Shown in pieces: positions 1 to 11,554 of a stretch of DNA of 64,000 nt (position 1 is the first letter of the stretch; every line of letters begins with the position of its first letter). Made by a program: the position numbers and the translations under genes. Where the stretch lies: positions 744,001-808,000 of the forward strand of contig NW_026516209.1 of assembly GCF_025602895.1 (NCBI RefSeq), read 5' to 3'. Under the pieces are notes generated by a model, which was not told the origin of the DNA, made no database searches, and was given only the letters and a program-made list of their open reading frames with translations. This stretch comes from Polychytrium aggregatum. Its lineage: Eukaryota; Chytridiomycota; Chytridiomycetes; Polychytriales.

Positions 1-352
1 CCTCCGTCCTGCCCCCCTCCCTCGACGCATTTCTTCTGGGGTTGCTTGACTGCCTGGCCAAACCCCATCTGCCTCCTCTCCTTCCTCGGTCATTCGCTCC
101 GTTCTGTTCGGTTCCCCAGGGCAAGACAGTCGGTGTCTCCTCCTCCCGCCCCTGCCTCCCTCTGGCTCATTACCGGCCGGCCCCCCGGTCCTTGGCGCAC
201 TCCCGTGTCCATTCCGTCTTGGCCACTCCCTTCCCATCCATCTCCATCAACCCATCTGATCCGCCCCATCTACAAATCATCGTTGCCGCCGTCCCTCCGC
301 TGCCTTTCGTCTCCGCCTAAAACTCATTGTCGCTTCTACATCCAACATCAAG
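1..352. other. Upstream region and probable 5' UTR of the NIPA-like gene
   Basis: No gene is supported here. The stretch is strongly C/T-rich on the plus strand, with runs of CCTCC and TCCATC, and leads directly into the start codon at 353. Similar pyrimidine-rich leaders precede the starts at 4578 and 11555, so this is probably promoter plus 5' UTR. The short open frames in it lack family features. Confidence 0.6.
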
Positions 353-2646
353 ATGTCTACAAACGGAACGGCTCCAGGAACCGTCGATTTGACCAAGGCC
401 GATGGCTCCCTTGACACTCACAAGCTCATTGGCATCATCCTGGCCTGCTCGTCGGCGTTCTTTATCGGCTCATCCTTCGTGCTCAAGAAGAAGGGTCTGA
501 TCAACTCCGGGACTCTGTCGCTCAAGGATGGCAGCTCCGATCATGCGTATCTGAAGAACTGGCTCTGGTGGACCGGCATGGTGCTCCGTAAGTCCTGCTG
601 TCCTTTCCTACATCCGTTTTTGCCTCCCGGTCCTGAAGAGCAGCATCGACCGGGCCTTTCGGTGGCAGTCCCGTTGGTGGCTGCGAACAGAGGGCCAGCC
701 TCTCCAAGGGTGTTGCTCCGAATGATCCCGGGTGCCGCATCGGTTGCTTCCTACCGAGCAGCCTCCCAGATCAGCCCTGGGCTCCTCAGATCGGCTCGCC
801 TGTGCGAGGCATCGGCCGGCCCAGTCGATTGGATCCAGAGGCCGTCCGCCAGCCTGCCAGCCTGCCAGCGGACATGCAACCATACACACAACGGGCTCAC
901 CCCTGCCGTCCGGCCCGCTCCTATTAGCGCTGCCGCGGCATCGGTGATGTATCTGTGCAGTGTCTGGCCGGCTCAGCCACTGCCACTGACTTGGCTGGCT
1001 GGCTGGCCTGGATGGTCTCGATGGTCGACGGACACGATGACACCGCCGGCCGATTCGCTGCTCCTCATTCTGCACCCTCTTCCGTATCAAAAATCGCGGC
1101 TAACCGGTGGCTCCTTTCAACCCTCCCCCCCCCTCCAATGTAGTTCTTCTTGGAGAAGTATGCAACTTTGCTGCCTATGCCTTCGCACCAGCCATTTTGG
1201 TCACGCCTCTCGGCGCCCTGAGTGTCGCCATTAGGTATGGACAGCCGCCCTTGGCACGATCTACATGCTGGCCAGCGGCGTCATCGTCTCCCATCCTACA
1301 GTCGAACCATCGCTCTGTCGCGTCAGCACCTGTCTAACGCCGTCAACGTCACCCATCTCCTTGCGCGGCCATCTCGCTCGGCTCCAGCGCGATCTTGGCG
1401 TCCTTTTTCTTGGGCGAAAAGCTCAACTTCTCCGGCAAGGTCGGATGCATGCAGTGCATCCTCGGCTCCATGGTTGTGGTCCTGAATACCCCGGAGGCCC
1501 AGCCCTTCACCGTCATCGAGTTCTACGAAAAGATTGTGGACCCAGGTGAGTTCTGCGTGCCACCTGGATGTACTTTGGCGCGCCCGCAACACAAGCCGGT
1601 CCATGGCGTCAGAATCACAGCCAGGAGCCTGCTTCCCGAAACCCCCTTTGCTGACCCACTTGCCACTTTCCTCGTCCAGTTTTCATTCCCTACTCCGTCA
1701 TCAACGTGATTGTCATCTTTGTACTGATCTTCTGGGCGAGCCCCAAGTACGGCCACAAGTTCCCGATCGTCCACATCTCGATATGCTCGCTCATCGGTGG
1801 CTTTGTCGTCGTCGCCACCCAAGCCCTCGGCTCCGCCATCGTCGTGTCCGCCTCTGGAAACAACCAGTTCACCCAGTGGCAGGTCTACCCGCTGATTCCC
1901 TTTGTCGCTGGATGCGGCGTGACCCAGATCAACTACCTGAACAAAGCCCTCAACGACTTTTCGACAGCCGTCGTTACCCCGATCTACTATGTGTTCTTCA
2001 CGACATCGACTTTGATCTGCTCCTCGATTTTGTTGAAACAGTTCTTTACTTTCCCTAATTTTGCCACGGGTGCGACGGCCCTGATCGGATTCCTTGTGAT
2101 TGTAAGTGCTGCAAATCGTGCGTGAGCCGCACTCGGTGTCCTGCTGGCTGGACGCGATCTGGCTGTGTACTAATGCGCCCTCGCAACGTTCTGTTTCCTC
2201 TCTTCTTCCCCCCCCCTCGCCAGGTCGGAGGTGTTGCACTGCTGTTCCAATACTCCAACAAGCTGGCAAAGGAGGAGCTCGCTCGCTCGCCAACGACCAG
2301 CACCTATGAGCTGGAGGGCATCAACAACGGCGATCCCAGGGCGCTGTTGCAGAATGCCTCGCCCCTCACCGACCGCATCAGCCCCTCGAGTATCGACCCG
2401 GACAAAGTCAAGCGCGCGACATCTCCCACCGCGGGCAACCTGAGAAACCGCACGACTGACCCGTACATTTCACCAGACCGGAGCGTGCACGACCTCAGCC
2501 AATCGACCGAGAGCATATTGCCCCAGAGCGATCCCTATCATTCGTCGGCCGAAACCATCCCGGCCCTGACGATCGGGAATCCGCACGGCGAGCCCATCGC
2601 TCCCCCGAAGAGGTACTTGGCTTTTGATTCCGTCCGTTTGGAGTGA
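353..2646 (+). CDS. NIPA-type magnesium transporter (SLC57 family)
   Basis: Multi-pass membrane protein of the NIPA/DUF803 family, which moves Mg2+ across plasma and endosomal membranes. Exons are 353-587, 1144-1234, 1388-1545, 1680-2101 and 2224-2646; all four introns are GT-AG and the reading phase closes at each join, giving 442 residues. Family signatures in order are [51 protein letters not shown] and [20 protein letters not shown] followed by [11 protein letters not shown]. Roughly nine hydrophobic helices fill residues 20-310. The last 130 residues are a Ser/Pro-rich hydrophilic tail, longer than in the animal proteins and probably cytosolic and regulatory. The start is the first ATG after the CT-rich leader. 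The terminal exon could be extended by a further intron near 2610, but no convincing downstream exon was seen, so the stop at 2646 is kept. Function is from family membership. Confidence 0.9.
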
Positions 2647-4577
2647 CGTGGAGTTGGATGAGGCCGGGCCGAGCCGAGCCGAGCCGAGCTTTATTTATTT
2701 ACCTTTCTTACGTCCGATTGCTTATGTCGTGCGCCGTTTCTTTACCATCGCCTTCCCGTATCTGTGGGGGGTGTCCGCGCACTCTGCCTCCCCCTTGTGC
2801 AACTGGGTTTACCCCTCCTTCCCCGTTTTCATTCACTCTCCACTCTCCACTCTCCACTCTCCACTCTCCACTCTCCACTCCCCACTCCCCACTCCCCACT
2901 CTCCACTCTCTGCTTTCCGCGCTGCCTTCATATCGACGCCAGTTGGAAGCACCAGTGAGTGATGTGCTCGTTCCAACGGATCGATGCCGTCCTCCGATGC
3001 CTTTCATCGCTGTCATATGTCTATCCGCTGGCTCGCAGCAAACGCCTGCTTGCCTGCATTGGCACATCTCTGTTCCCCACCTACCCACCCGCCACCACAT
3101 TTGATGCACTGGACCAACATAGTCCTCGCATGCACATCCTTGGAGGACATTTGAGAGGAGCTCGCTGTTGCTGCGGCTCCGAGGACCACCACCATCATGT
3201 ATCCTATATTCTTCATCTTCACATCTTGCTGCCCAAATCGCACCCATTCATCGCTTCATCATATCCCTTCATGCAACTGCGATTCCACCCGTCCCCCAGT
3301 GTCTGCCCAGATATATTTCTATCCTTCTTCTCTTCTCTCCTCCCTCCCTATCGACCCCGCCCCGTTTCTACCTGTGTAATAAATGCAGATACGGTAGCCC
3401 GTGCGAATAGATTCGATGGATGGTGTTCTAATGCCTTTCTCGCTCTTGCTCCTCTGACCCGCGGCAACAATCTCACCGGAACGGCACCGTCAACGCCGAT
3501 CGACCGACCCGGCTGTGTCTCCTGCCCTCGACTCTGGTCGATATCCTGCGTTCTGCCCTCCTCCGTACAGCAAAATCATCGGCTTTGGGGCCGGAGTCCA
3601 GTCGTCCTGAGATGCCCCTGTGTAGCTTCTGATGCCTGCAAATCCACGAGGCCGTGCACAACTTGCTTGGCACAGCTCCTTTCCCTCCCTCTCTTTCCTT
3701 GCTTCCTTCCTTGCTTCCTTCTGCTGTCTGCACTCTTTCCCCCTCCTCGTCTCCTTTGCCATTGGCACTCCACAGCCATCCGCCCCCCTCCTCCCTTTCC
3801 CGCTCGGCCATCCATGCATGGTCCCCTTCTCAACCACCCATCTTGGTTCCCGGTCATCACTGGGATGCTCCCCCAATCAACAAAGATTGCATCGGCTTTG
3901 GCCAAAGACCCTGTGCACCGAGTGACTGCCGAGATACAGACCCCATCACGACCGTTGGAGGATACCTGCTTGTGGGAAGCGCCTGTCCCCCACCACCACG
4001 TTCTCTGCTCGCGCTCTCTTCTGGCCATTCACGCGGGTGACCAGCGACATGGATGTCGTCGCCAATCCAGTCGCAACAACGGCAGCAACTGCCCAACGTC
4101 GAGCCAGCCGCCACGAAATTGTTGTCCCCCACCACCGCAGCGAATCCCACGCGGTGGAGCCCCGCGCGCTCTTTGCGGTTTCGGGCTCCCCGGCCCACCC
4201 GCCCTGCGGCTTGCTTGTCCGTTCCTGGTCTTTCCCTCTCGGTTCTTTGGACCTTGGACCAGGAAAGGATCTCATCGCTCTCTCGCCCGCTCGCCCCTCC
4301 GCCCCCATCTCTGTCCCGCTTGCCCTCCCGTTCCTCTGCACTGGCGTCTTGGCCTCGCAAGCCGGCTTCACCGACCTGCCAGACCCTACAGCCCGCATCC
4401 ACCAAATCGAGCTCGGCGCTTGACACCAGCGCCGCAAATCAGAGCCCAGGCCCCGCGCCGACTTCAAGCCCGTCCACAGCGTCTTTGACGGACTCGAAGG
4501 AGCCCTGCGTCGCTCTGCATCATCGGCTCCCTCTTGCAGCGCCCTGACTCTCCCCCCTTATCCCTCGTTGATTCACC
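2647..4577. other. Intergenic DNA between the NIPA-like and receptor-like genes
   Basis: About 1.9 kb with no supported gene. It holds a 7-bp minisatellite at 2834-2912, a probable 3' UTR, and from about 3650 a long C/T-rich tract leading to the next start codon. A 509-codon open frame crosses 2959-4488, but its composition follows the CT bias, several overlapping frames are equally open, and no domain is visible, so it is treated as non-coding. Confidence 0.6.
2834..2912. repeat. Minisatellite, 7-bp unit CACTCTC
   Basis: Eleven or so tandem copies of a 7-bp unit, the middle ones varying to CACTCCC. It lies in the 3' flank of the NIPA-like gene. Confidence 0.9.
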
Positions 4578-6279
4578 ATGGTCCTCGTTGTTCTCATCTT
4601 CCTGGCCATCCTCTGTCCTCTGCTCACGCTGTTGCTGGGACTGCACCTGGTTGCCTCCAAGGCCACCGAGTCGCCCACAAGCCCGCTCATTCCGCTGCCG
4701 GGTCTAATCATGGCCACACTGGGCCAGAACGTGGGCGCACTGATCATCATCACGGTGCAGCAGATCTACGGCGAGACCATCTTTTTTGATGTCATCAGCC
4801 AGGCTGCCGGCTCTTCCTCCTCGGCCAGCGCGCTGTCGCCAAACTCGGCATGGATCGTCAAGCTATGCAACTTTTCGGCTGGCTGGAACTCGTTCACGGG
4901 CCTGGCCTCGTACTGCAACGGTAAGCGAGAGAACCGACATCGAGCGGCCGTGCGCATTGGCGGAGGGCTGTGTATGGGGGTCTTTGAGCGAGTTGTGAGG
5001 TCCATGAGCGGTGGATGCGCGGGTGGCATGCATCCAGCCAGCAGATGTGCATTCGCCCCGGGGATGTACCTTCGATGAAGGGGTGCGTTTGATTGACAGG
5101 ATGACGGCCTTGTCGAACGAGTCCGGTGACCACCGGCATATAACAGACTCGATGCGTTGCCATGATGGTCTCTTACGGATAGCGTCTCCGTCCCCTCGCC
5201 CTCAACAGCCTTCCTCCTGGGCGTGATGCTCTACTATGCAAGCGCCCCTCACTGCCTGTTCAATCGAGCCCTCATCCGATACCGCCTGATGTCGTGGGCG
5301 CTGTATCTGATCATGGTGGCTCTGCCTGTCCTGGGATCCATCTGGTTCTGGGTCAATCCCGGCCAGTGGCAGGGCCAGCCGACGTTCGGACACTGCTCTA
5401 TCAGCCTGGACAGCTACGGGCCCCTCTACGCCATGCTCGTTCACGACACCATCATCCTCATTTGTGGATTCTTTGGATTCCTGGCCGCAAGTATGTATCG
5501 GCGCCGCGAGCTTGCCACCGTCTCCCCTGTCTCCCCTGTCTCCCCCAGTCCCCAGCCCCCCTGTCTCCCCTCCCTTCCTGCCATGGCACTGACCCACCTT
5601 CGTCAGCCCTCACTCTCGTAAAGATCATCCAGAACCGCCAGGACCTCGCCAAGCTATACCAACACGTCCCTCGAGCCCACAGCCATCTCCTGATCCGGCT
5701 GATGATAATCAGCTTGACCATGGGCTTCTTCGGCATGCCCTACGCCGTTTACAATATCTACGATACCCTCACCAGCCTCTCGGTGATCGGCCAGCGTCCC
5801 AAGCCGCTCACCTACGATAACTCCCTGTCGGCATCCCTCACCCTCTACGTGATCATGGTCCTCGGCTATCTGCTGCTTGTCGTCTTTGGCACAACAGAGC
5901 GACTTTGTGACCTCTACACACGCTGCTTTGCCAGGATGACGGCGTGCATGTTGCCCGAAAGGAAGAAGGTATGGCGCCGTTGCGAAGGAGAGAAAGATAT
6001 ATTTGATGCCCTGACTATGGAGTCCCGATGGAAGTGGGAGGTCCATTGGCAGCCAATTGCAAGCCGATAGCAGACCAGCACGAGTGGGATTAGGTACCAT
6101 GTCCCCCCCCCCTCCTCGCTTCCACTGCCGCTAACGCATCCGAGATTACCTGTTTTTGCCTCCAGCGCCGAAACGACCACCTTCCGAGTCACCTTGAATC
6201 TTGCGAATCGACTGCAACTGACACGGGCCCCACCATCACCACCTGGACCTCTGCCAGTGTGTCCAAGGACGCCATCTGA
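4578..6279 (+). CDS. Seven-transmembrane receptor-like protein, STE3-like (class D GPCR candidate)
   Basis: Exons 4578-4920, 5209-5490, 5607-5968 and 6166-6279 join with phases closing exactly and give 366 residues. Seven hydrophobic helices are visible: residues 1-25, 44-66, 114-126, 140-167, 180-203, after a basic loop the segment RLMIISLTMGFFGMP, and LYVIMVLGYLLLVVFG. After helix 5 comes a charged loop with NRQDLAKLYQ and then RLM.I.LT, followed by a Pro inside helix 6. This matches the loop-3/helix-6 pattern of fungal STE3 pheromone receptors, as does an extracellular loop with W..N..QWQG and a Cys. The Ser/Thr-rich 38-residue tail in the last exon fits a cytoplasmic receptor tail. A stop at 6070 reached by reading through the last intron (5969-6165) is the alternative end. 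The seven-helix layout is well supported; the STE3 assignment is inference from short motifs. Confidence 0.6.
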
Positions 6280-7131
6280 ACAGGATAACGCCGACTTGCA
6301 CGCTCTTGCCGCCCAGGAGCCTTGCTGGACACCACGTCAAAACACATCCACGAAAACAAAAAGTATCAACAAAAGGACATTCAAAAGCCACGCCGACATA
6401 CCTGCATTCTCTCGCTCTGCATCCGCTGACTGCTCCCACCTCCGCACGCCTGCTTTATCTAGCGATTCCCTCATTTGCCTCCCTTCACCGCACGTCACCT
6501 CCATCAGCCATACACTGGCCACACTGTTTTTCATTGCATTTGAATCTTGAAACAGGATACTGTCTTGTCTTGATGTTTGATGGACCCGTGTCATGTCACT
6601 GGCGGCTGATACCTTGAGCAACGCCAAGGGCAACTTGTAGGCTATCGTATCGAGGGAGTGGGAGGGGGACCCGCGACAGGGGGGGGGCAAGAGCAGCAGA
6701 GTGATGATCGGGGTCATGTGCTTTGTTTTGCGTTTGTTTCGTGGAGATGGATGACTACCCCTGAATCATTGTAAATAGTCGAAGCAAAAGGTAGTAAACC
6801 CAAAAATCAAAATGACAAATTGGATGAGGGAGGGGGACAAGCCCAAATGACCCAATGCAACCAAATAGATGCAAAGATGCAAGCAAAGCCAAGGCTCCAG
6901 GGATGCCTCCATCAACAACAGCGGTGTCGATCGGAAAGGGTATGGTTTCACGAAGAAGAAGATATGTATGTGCAAAACGAGGAAATATGGTAGTGTGATA
7001 GGCGAATGGAGTGGGTTGATAGAGGCGCATGAATGCGTGACAAGTATCGTGATGCCGGGATCAGATCGGACCGAATGGGGTTGCGCTGAATGGTGGGAAA
7101 TTCATGCAGCCACTCCATTGTTCTGCTCTCT
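6280..7131. other. Intergenic DNA
   Basis: No gene supported. The region is less GC-rich than its surroundings (A-rich near 6770-6900) and contains a G9 run near 6680. It probably contains the 3' UTR of the receptor-like gene and the facing 3' end of the small minus-strand candidate. Confidence 0.55.
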
Positions 7132-7601
7132 TCAAAGTCCTGGGGGGACTCGAGCATTCCCCAGGTCAAGGGCGGTTGCTGTGACTACAACGGGAACGAC
7201 GATACTTGTGCCTCCAAAGGGCTGGCTGAGTAGGACGAGCCAGATTCCGCGATCTCCTCTAGTCTCTATCAAAGGACAAAGTGGCGCGATATTGAATGTG
7301 TAAACGAGGACAGGCAACACCCGCTGTCGAGGGTTGTAGCTGCACGAGGCGCAGAGATACTTACCTCTTTCTTTCTAGCCTCTGCAGCAGCAGCAGGATC
7401 AAAGACACACAGCATCCACTCTCGCATCCTCGTGGGAGTGGGAATCCAGCCAAACAAAAAGATCAAGAGCCAACTCACGACAAGAAAGAGTAAAACGGGC
7501 AGAGACCGAGAGAAATCGTCGGAGCGGTCGGGCGGGGTTGTGGCGCTGGAAGCAATCACAGCGGCAGCAGCAGCCGCGGTATGTGGACAGCGAATCACCA
7601 T
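7132..7601 (-). CDS. Small predicted membrane protein, unrecognised
   Basis: Candidate two-exon gene of 142 residues: 7601-7365, a 41-nt GT-AG intron, then 7323-7132. The donor is GTAAGT after a GAG codon, the acceptor is CAG, and the frame is kept across the join. One clear hydrophobic helix (about residues 35-55, with LPVLLFLVVSWLLIFLFGW) follows a short poly-Ala stretch, and a second hydrophobic segment lies near residues 105-125. No family was recognised. Other genes here also have introns of 40-41 nt, which supports this structure. The start codon lies 27 bp from the end of a degenerate transposon, so the true 5' end may have been displaced or lost. It could also be non-coding 3' UTR sequence. 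Confidence 0.35.
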
Positions 7602-7627
7602 CCAGAGCGAATATGGAATGCCTGTTG

Positions 7628-8250
7628 TAGTCAATCCAATTAAAAACGGGACACCCGGGTTTTTGACCATTGATCGAATATTTTGTTACCCAATGTTATC
7701 GCGCGCTGGCCATGACCATTCGCCACACATCCGACTTTCGCACCGCCGCATTGCGATGCTACGCCCTCATCCATAGCCTGCGTAAGGTTGCCTCCATATT
7801 CAGTGTATCCAAGAGCACCATCCATCGATGGCACCGAGGATGCAAGCTGGATGACCCATCCCGGGTCCCAGCTCGCAGATCCTTTCTTTGAGCAGGCATG
7901 TCCAGTCATCCGCACCCTGATTGAACAGGACCCGTTCCAGACTGGTCCTGTGCTGCGGTGCAAGCTCGAGTCCATCCTCCAGAGGAAAGTGTCGCTCTCC
8001 CTCTGCCACACTGCCATCCAGCGAGCCGGCTTCTCACACAAGAGAGCAACACACCTCTACAAGTCCAAGCGACCATGAACATGTCTCGCCGAACCCAGGG
8101 CGGATGTGTCGCCAAGCCACACCGCGACGGATTGCTGGCGCTTTTTTCTTTGCGTCCAAGCGTCGCCGACAGCCTCCCCTCGCTCACTCAGTAATCGTGC
8201 AGCCATCAACGAGGGCAGTCATCGGCTGGAACACTGCCATAGCCCCGATA
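7628..8250 (+). mobile_element. Degenerate Tc1/IS630-type DNA transposon, truncated
   Basis: Begins with a terminal-repeat-like end (TAGTCAATCC, then A-rich, then CGGGACACCC) that is also found at 15361. Downstream a frame from ATG 7712 to 7891 encodes a transposase-type helix-turn-helix ending in SKSTIHRWHRG. The frame then shifts, and 7873-8078 continues with a segment containing RTLIEQDPF, LRCKLESIL and LCHTAIQRAGFSHKRA, the usual spacing of Tc1/IS630 DNA-binding regions. A third frame may carry a further piece to about 8250. The catalytic DDE part and the right-hand terminal repeat were not found, so this is a dead 5' portion. It sits between the small membrane-protein candidate and the CIA30 start. 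Confidence 0.65.
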
Positions 8251-8325
8251 GCTCGCCGTCCACCGCAACTGTGATCAGCAAAACTCTTCCAGCCATCGCC
8301 CACCCCTTCTGCCGATTCATCTGCC

Positions 8326-10160
8326 ATGTCGAGCACTCTCGGTCAGGGCCTGCGGGTCCTCAATGCCTATTTCAAGCGATCTTGGAACTATGTCAAGGAC
8401 GAATCAGTTGCTGGTATGGCCTGCAATTGCTCCGTCGCTGCGGATGGCACAGCTTTCCCAAAGTACAGTGAGGCTTTGGCGCTGCACAACATCGATGAGA
8501 TCTCGGCCTCGTCTCGCTGCTGAACCACTCCGTCCTGTCGCTGGATCATCCCGCACCAACCCCACCCCAGCGATAAAGTTTGACATGAGCTGGAAGAAGG
8601 AAATGCCTCTGTTTGGCTGCAACTCGGTCGAGGAACTGGAGCAGTTTACCGTTGGCTCGGACGCAGATATCGGAGGTAGGTCAAATACGCAGCGCTTGTC
8701 GACCTTGGGCATGGGTCGTTGATCCCGGGGCCGGAGTCCCCAGATCCCAGAGACTAGGTGCGCACTGGATGGCGACAGCGATGCAGTGGGACTAGCTACA
8801 CTGTATCAAAATCGAAGCAGATCGAAGCAGATCGAAGCAGATCGAAGCAGATCGAAGCAGATCGAAGCAGATCGAAGTGGCTCGAAGTGGCTCGAAGGGA
8901 GTCAGTGGGAGAGAGTCGGCATTTCGCACCTTCATCGGACCAAGTCCCGTCGACGGCGACATGAATCGAGAACCGCCATCGGCTACGGGATAGATCGTGA
9001 TCACTGGGAGAGACCACAATTTGACACTGGCTGAGGCACGATGTTCACTGATTCATTCCGTCCCGAATGTCGGTCTCAGGCCTGTCAGAAGCATATTGGG
9101 GCTTGACCCAGGACAACACAGGTGAGCGACAACTCAAGCAGGAGCAAAAGCTGCATATGATGAGCGATCAATCGACACGGAGGGCATTGCAGAGTGTCTG
9201 AATACTGTTCCGATGGTCTTTTTTTAGGACTCTTCTGGGGAAATCTCTCCACAGAGGTCCCTCCTGGGCTTCGAATCGAGCGCAGCGGCTACGCCGGAAT
9301 CCGATCCAAGGTGGGTATTGGCCACAACTGGCGATCAAAGCCGAGACAGAAATATTGTTCGGTTCATACCATGGCTGCAGAGTTCTGGTCAAGGAGGGAA
9401 TGCAATCAAGCACCACAGCTACCGACTGTACCCAATCTAGGCCTTTTGGTACAATGCCGCTGCCGAGGCTGGCCGAGCCCGTGTCTTCCGAATATCCTTG
9501 CTTACTAGGCTCACATCGCTTGCAGGAACGACCGCTGACGCTGTTCTCTCGGCCTCGGTTTGACACGACGCTGTTTCGATATCTTGCCATCCGGGCCAAA
9601 GGCGACACTCGCCAATGGTTCGTCAACATCCAGACCGACAGCCTATATCCGTCATATCTGTATCAGCACCGGCTGTACTTCCAACGGCCTGGAGAATGGG
9701 AGGTTCTGATGGTGAGTTGGCCGCGAACTCTGTGGCCCGTACCTGGCTTTGGCCCGTACCTGGCTGTGGTATACGGGCAGGCTATATTCGCCCTCAGATA
9801 TGCGGTTGTGATGAAACAGTGAGGCTTTCAGACACTGACCAGGGCGTCCCCGATCGACTTCAGATCCCTTTTCGAGACTTTGTTCTCACAAGTCATGGCT
9901 TTGTTCAGAAGAGGCAGTTCCCGATGGAGCGGGACAAGATCAAAACTGTCGGCTTCTCGCTAGTGCGACAGCCCGGCGACTTTGCGCTCGAGGTCGACTG
10001 GATCAAGGCCATGAATACCGAAAAGACCTTTGGCGACCACGATCTGCTAGGACCGGGCGAGTACTTGGACGAAAACGGGATCGTGCGACTCCTGCCGCCG
10101 GGCGAAACTATGGAATCCCGGTTCGGCGACCGCATTCGGTTCTTTGATGATAAAAAGTAA
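8326..10160 (+). CDS. Complex I intermediate-associated protein 30 (CIA30/NDUFAF1)
   Basis: Assembly factor for mitochondrial NADH:ubiquinone oxidoreductase, acting in the matrix during early membrane-arm assembly. Six exons: 8326-8413, 8571-8675, 9080-9121, 9228-9310, 9526-9711 and 9864-10160. All introns are GT-AG and every phase closes, giving 266 residues. Diagnostic segments in order are FGCNSVEELEQFTVGSDADIGG, then FWGNLSTEVPP, then RSGYAGIRSK, WFVNIQTDSLYPSYLYQHRL, IPFRDFVLTSHGF and IKTVGFSLVRQPGDFALEVDWI, which is the CIA30 domain from about residue 35 to 225. The first 30 residues are amphipathic and rich in Arg/Lys/Ser, fitting a mitochondrial presequence. Presence of CIA30 implies a multi-subunit complex I, which budding yeast lacks. 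Intron 2 carries a 10-bp minisatellite. Confidence 0.93.
8811..8890. repeat. Minisatellite, 10-bp unit ATCGAAGCAG
   Basis: Six exact copies followed by two variant copies ending in GTGG. It lies inside intron 2 of the CIA30 gene. Confidence 0.95.
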
Positions 10161-11554
10161 AAAAAAGCGACCGCTCTCTTGGCACCAGACATGATCCGCC
10201 TCCGGTCGGTGGATGATCAGCCCCCTCTTCCCACACCAGTAGTCTTCTCTCACACACCAACCGCCCAGATTCAACGGCCGCGCCGTGGATGCAATGGGAT
10301 GCAATGGGATGCAATGCAAGGGCGACGTTCGCCGATCCAATCTCGCGGGCCTCCGGTCAAACGACATTGCATCGCAAGTGCCTTCTCTGGGTCTGGTGGG
10401 CCATAGGGTACTTGTATTCACGGCTCGATGTCTGAGTTTGATGGACGGGTTCAGCAACAGTATCGATTCCTCAACGGCAACGCAATCTGTTCGCCAACAG
10501 CGCTCGCCGCTGCTGCGATGCCTTTCAGCCGCACCTCCTTCGCTTGGGCTCTTGGACGGTTGTTCTGCCAATCAATTCGAGCTTGGACGCAATCCTGCAC
10601 TCCCGATCCAAGAGAGCAGGTCAGCCCCATTGGTTGATATTGTCTCTCCTATCAAGGCGGCTCGCCGATTGCAGTCATGGCAGCGATGGATCGCAGTGCC
10701 GTGCAGCCACTTGTTTGGCAGATGCAATTGTAGAGTGGATGCTCTCGCTGCGATGCAGGTGTTCTCGCTGTGGAGAGGATGGGCTCGCTGTGAAGTATAT
10801 GGGCTCGCTGCAAGGCCAATGTTGCGACAGCTGCATCAGCGCTCGTTGTTGCATCGCCAGAGCAGTCGCCGCGAGAAGGGCTGGGGCTGGCTGGTGGTCT
10901 TGCAGCGTCCATTCGACTGCCCGCACTGCATACAGTGCGGATCGGCTTGCGCGCTGCCGTCGATTGCTGTTCTGAATCCCTCTTCTGCTGCGTGCGTGAA
11001 TCTGCCCAGCTCCAGCCAGAACCCCGTTGATATTGCTGCGGCGTCTCGCTCGCCCTCTCTCTCGCCGTCTTGGTTTCGGTCTGGTCTCTGCAGAGTTTCG
11101 TTTGCTTTTGCTCTTTGTTTGTCGGCTGGGCACCAAGACGTCTCTCCGTTCATCCACCCCTCCTGCAATTGATCTTGTCTCGTCTGCAGCCCAGCGCCCC
11201 TCTGGCCTCTTCTGTTCCTATCATCGAAAAAAATTATCGTTCCTACCCTTTCGGCTGTCATTGTCCCAGCTCTTGCTCCTCGCCTGCCTGCTGCATCCTC
11301 CTGCGGCCCTCCTCCCTTTCCCTCATCCTCCCGACGAGCCCTGCTTGGCCTTCTCTTGGCGACCGACTGTTGGTTTGAAACCCCAACGGACTACTGCTCT
11401 CCTCCTGCACTCCCGAGCGATCTGCGCTTCACTTAACACCGGCGGATATCTTCCCCCCTCCATCATTCCTCCGATATTTGTCCGCACATATCTTCTTGAT
11501 TACCCCCCCACACACACACTATTTGCTCTCTTGTTGCCTCCGAAATAGCCAAAA
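10161..11554. other. Intergenic DNA and leader of the Nam8-like gene
   Basis: No gene supported. Overlapping open frames on both strands have no domain or splice logic. Three tandem copies of GATGCAATGG lie near 10288-10317, repeats of GCTCGCTG near 10740-10810, and a C/T-rich leader with ACACACAC runs from about 11180 to the start at 11555. Confidence 0.55.

Noticed and set aside
2959-4488. 509-codon open frame on the plus strand
   Set aside because: CT-biased sequence with few stops; Ser/Pro/Leu/Arg-skewed product, no domain, several overlapping frames equally open.
10285-11172. 295-codon open frame on the plus strand
   Set aside because: Starts inside a short repeat, ends in the leader of the Nam8-like gene, no family signal.
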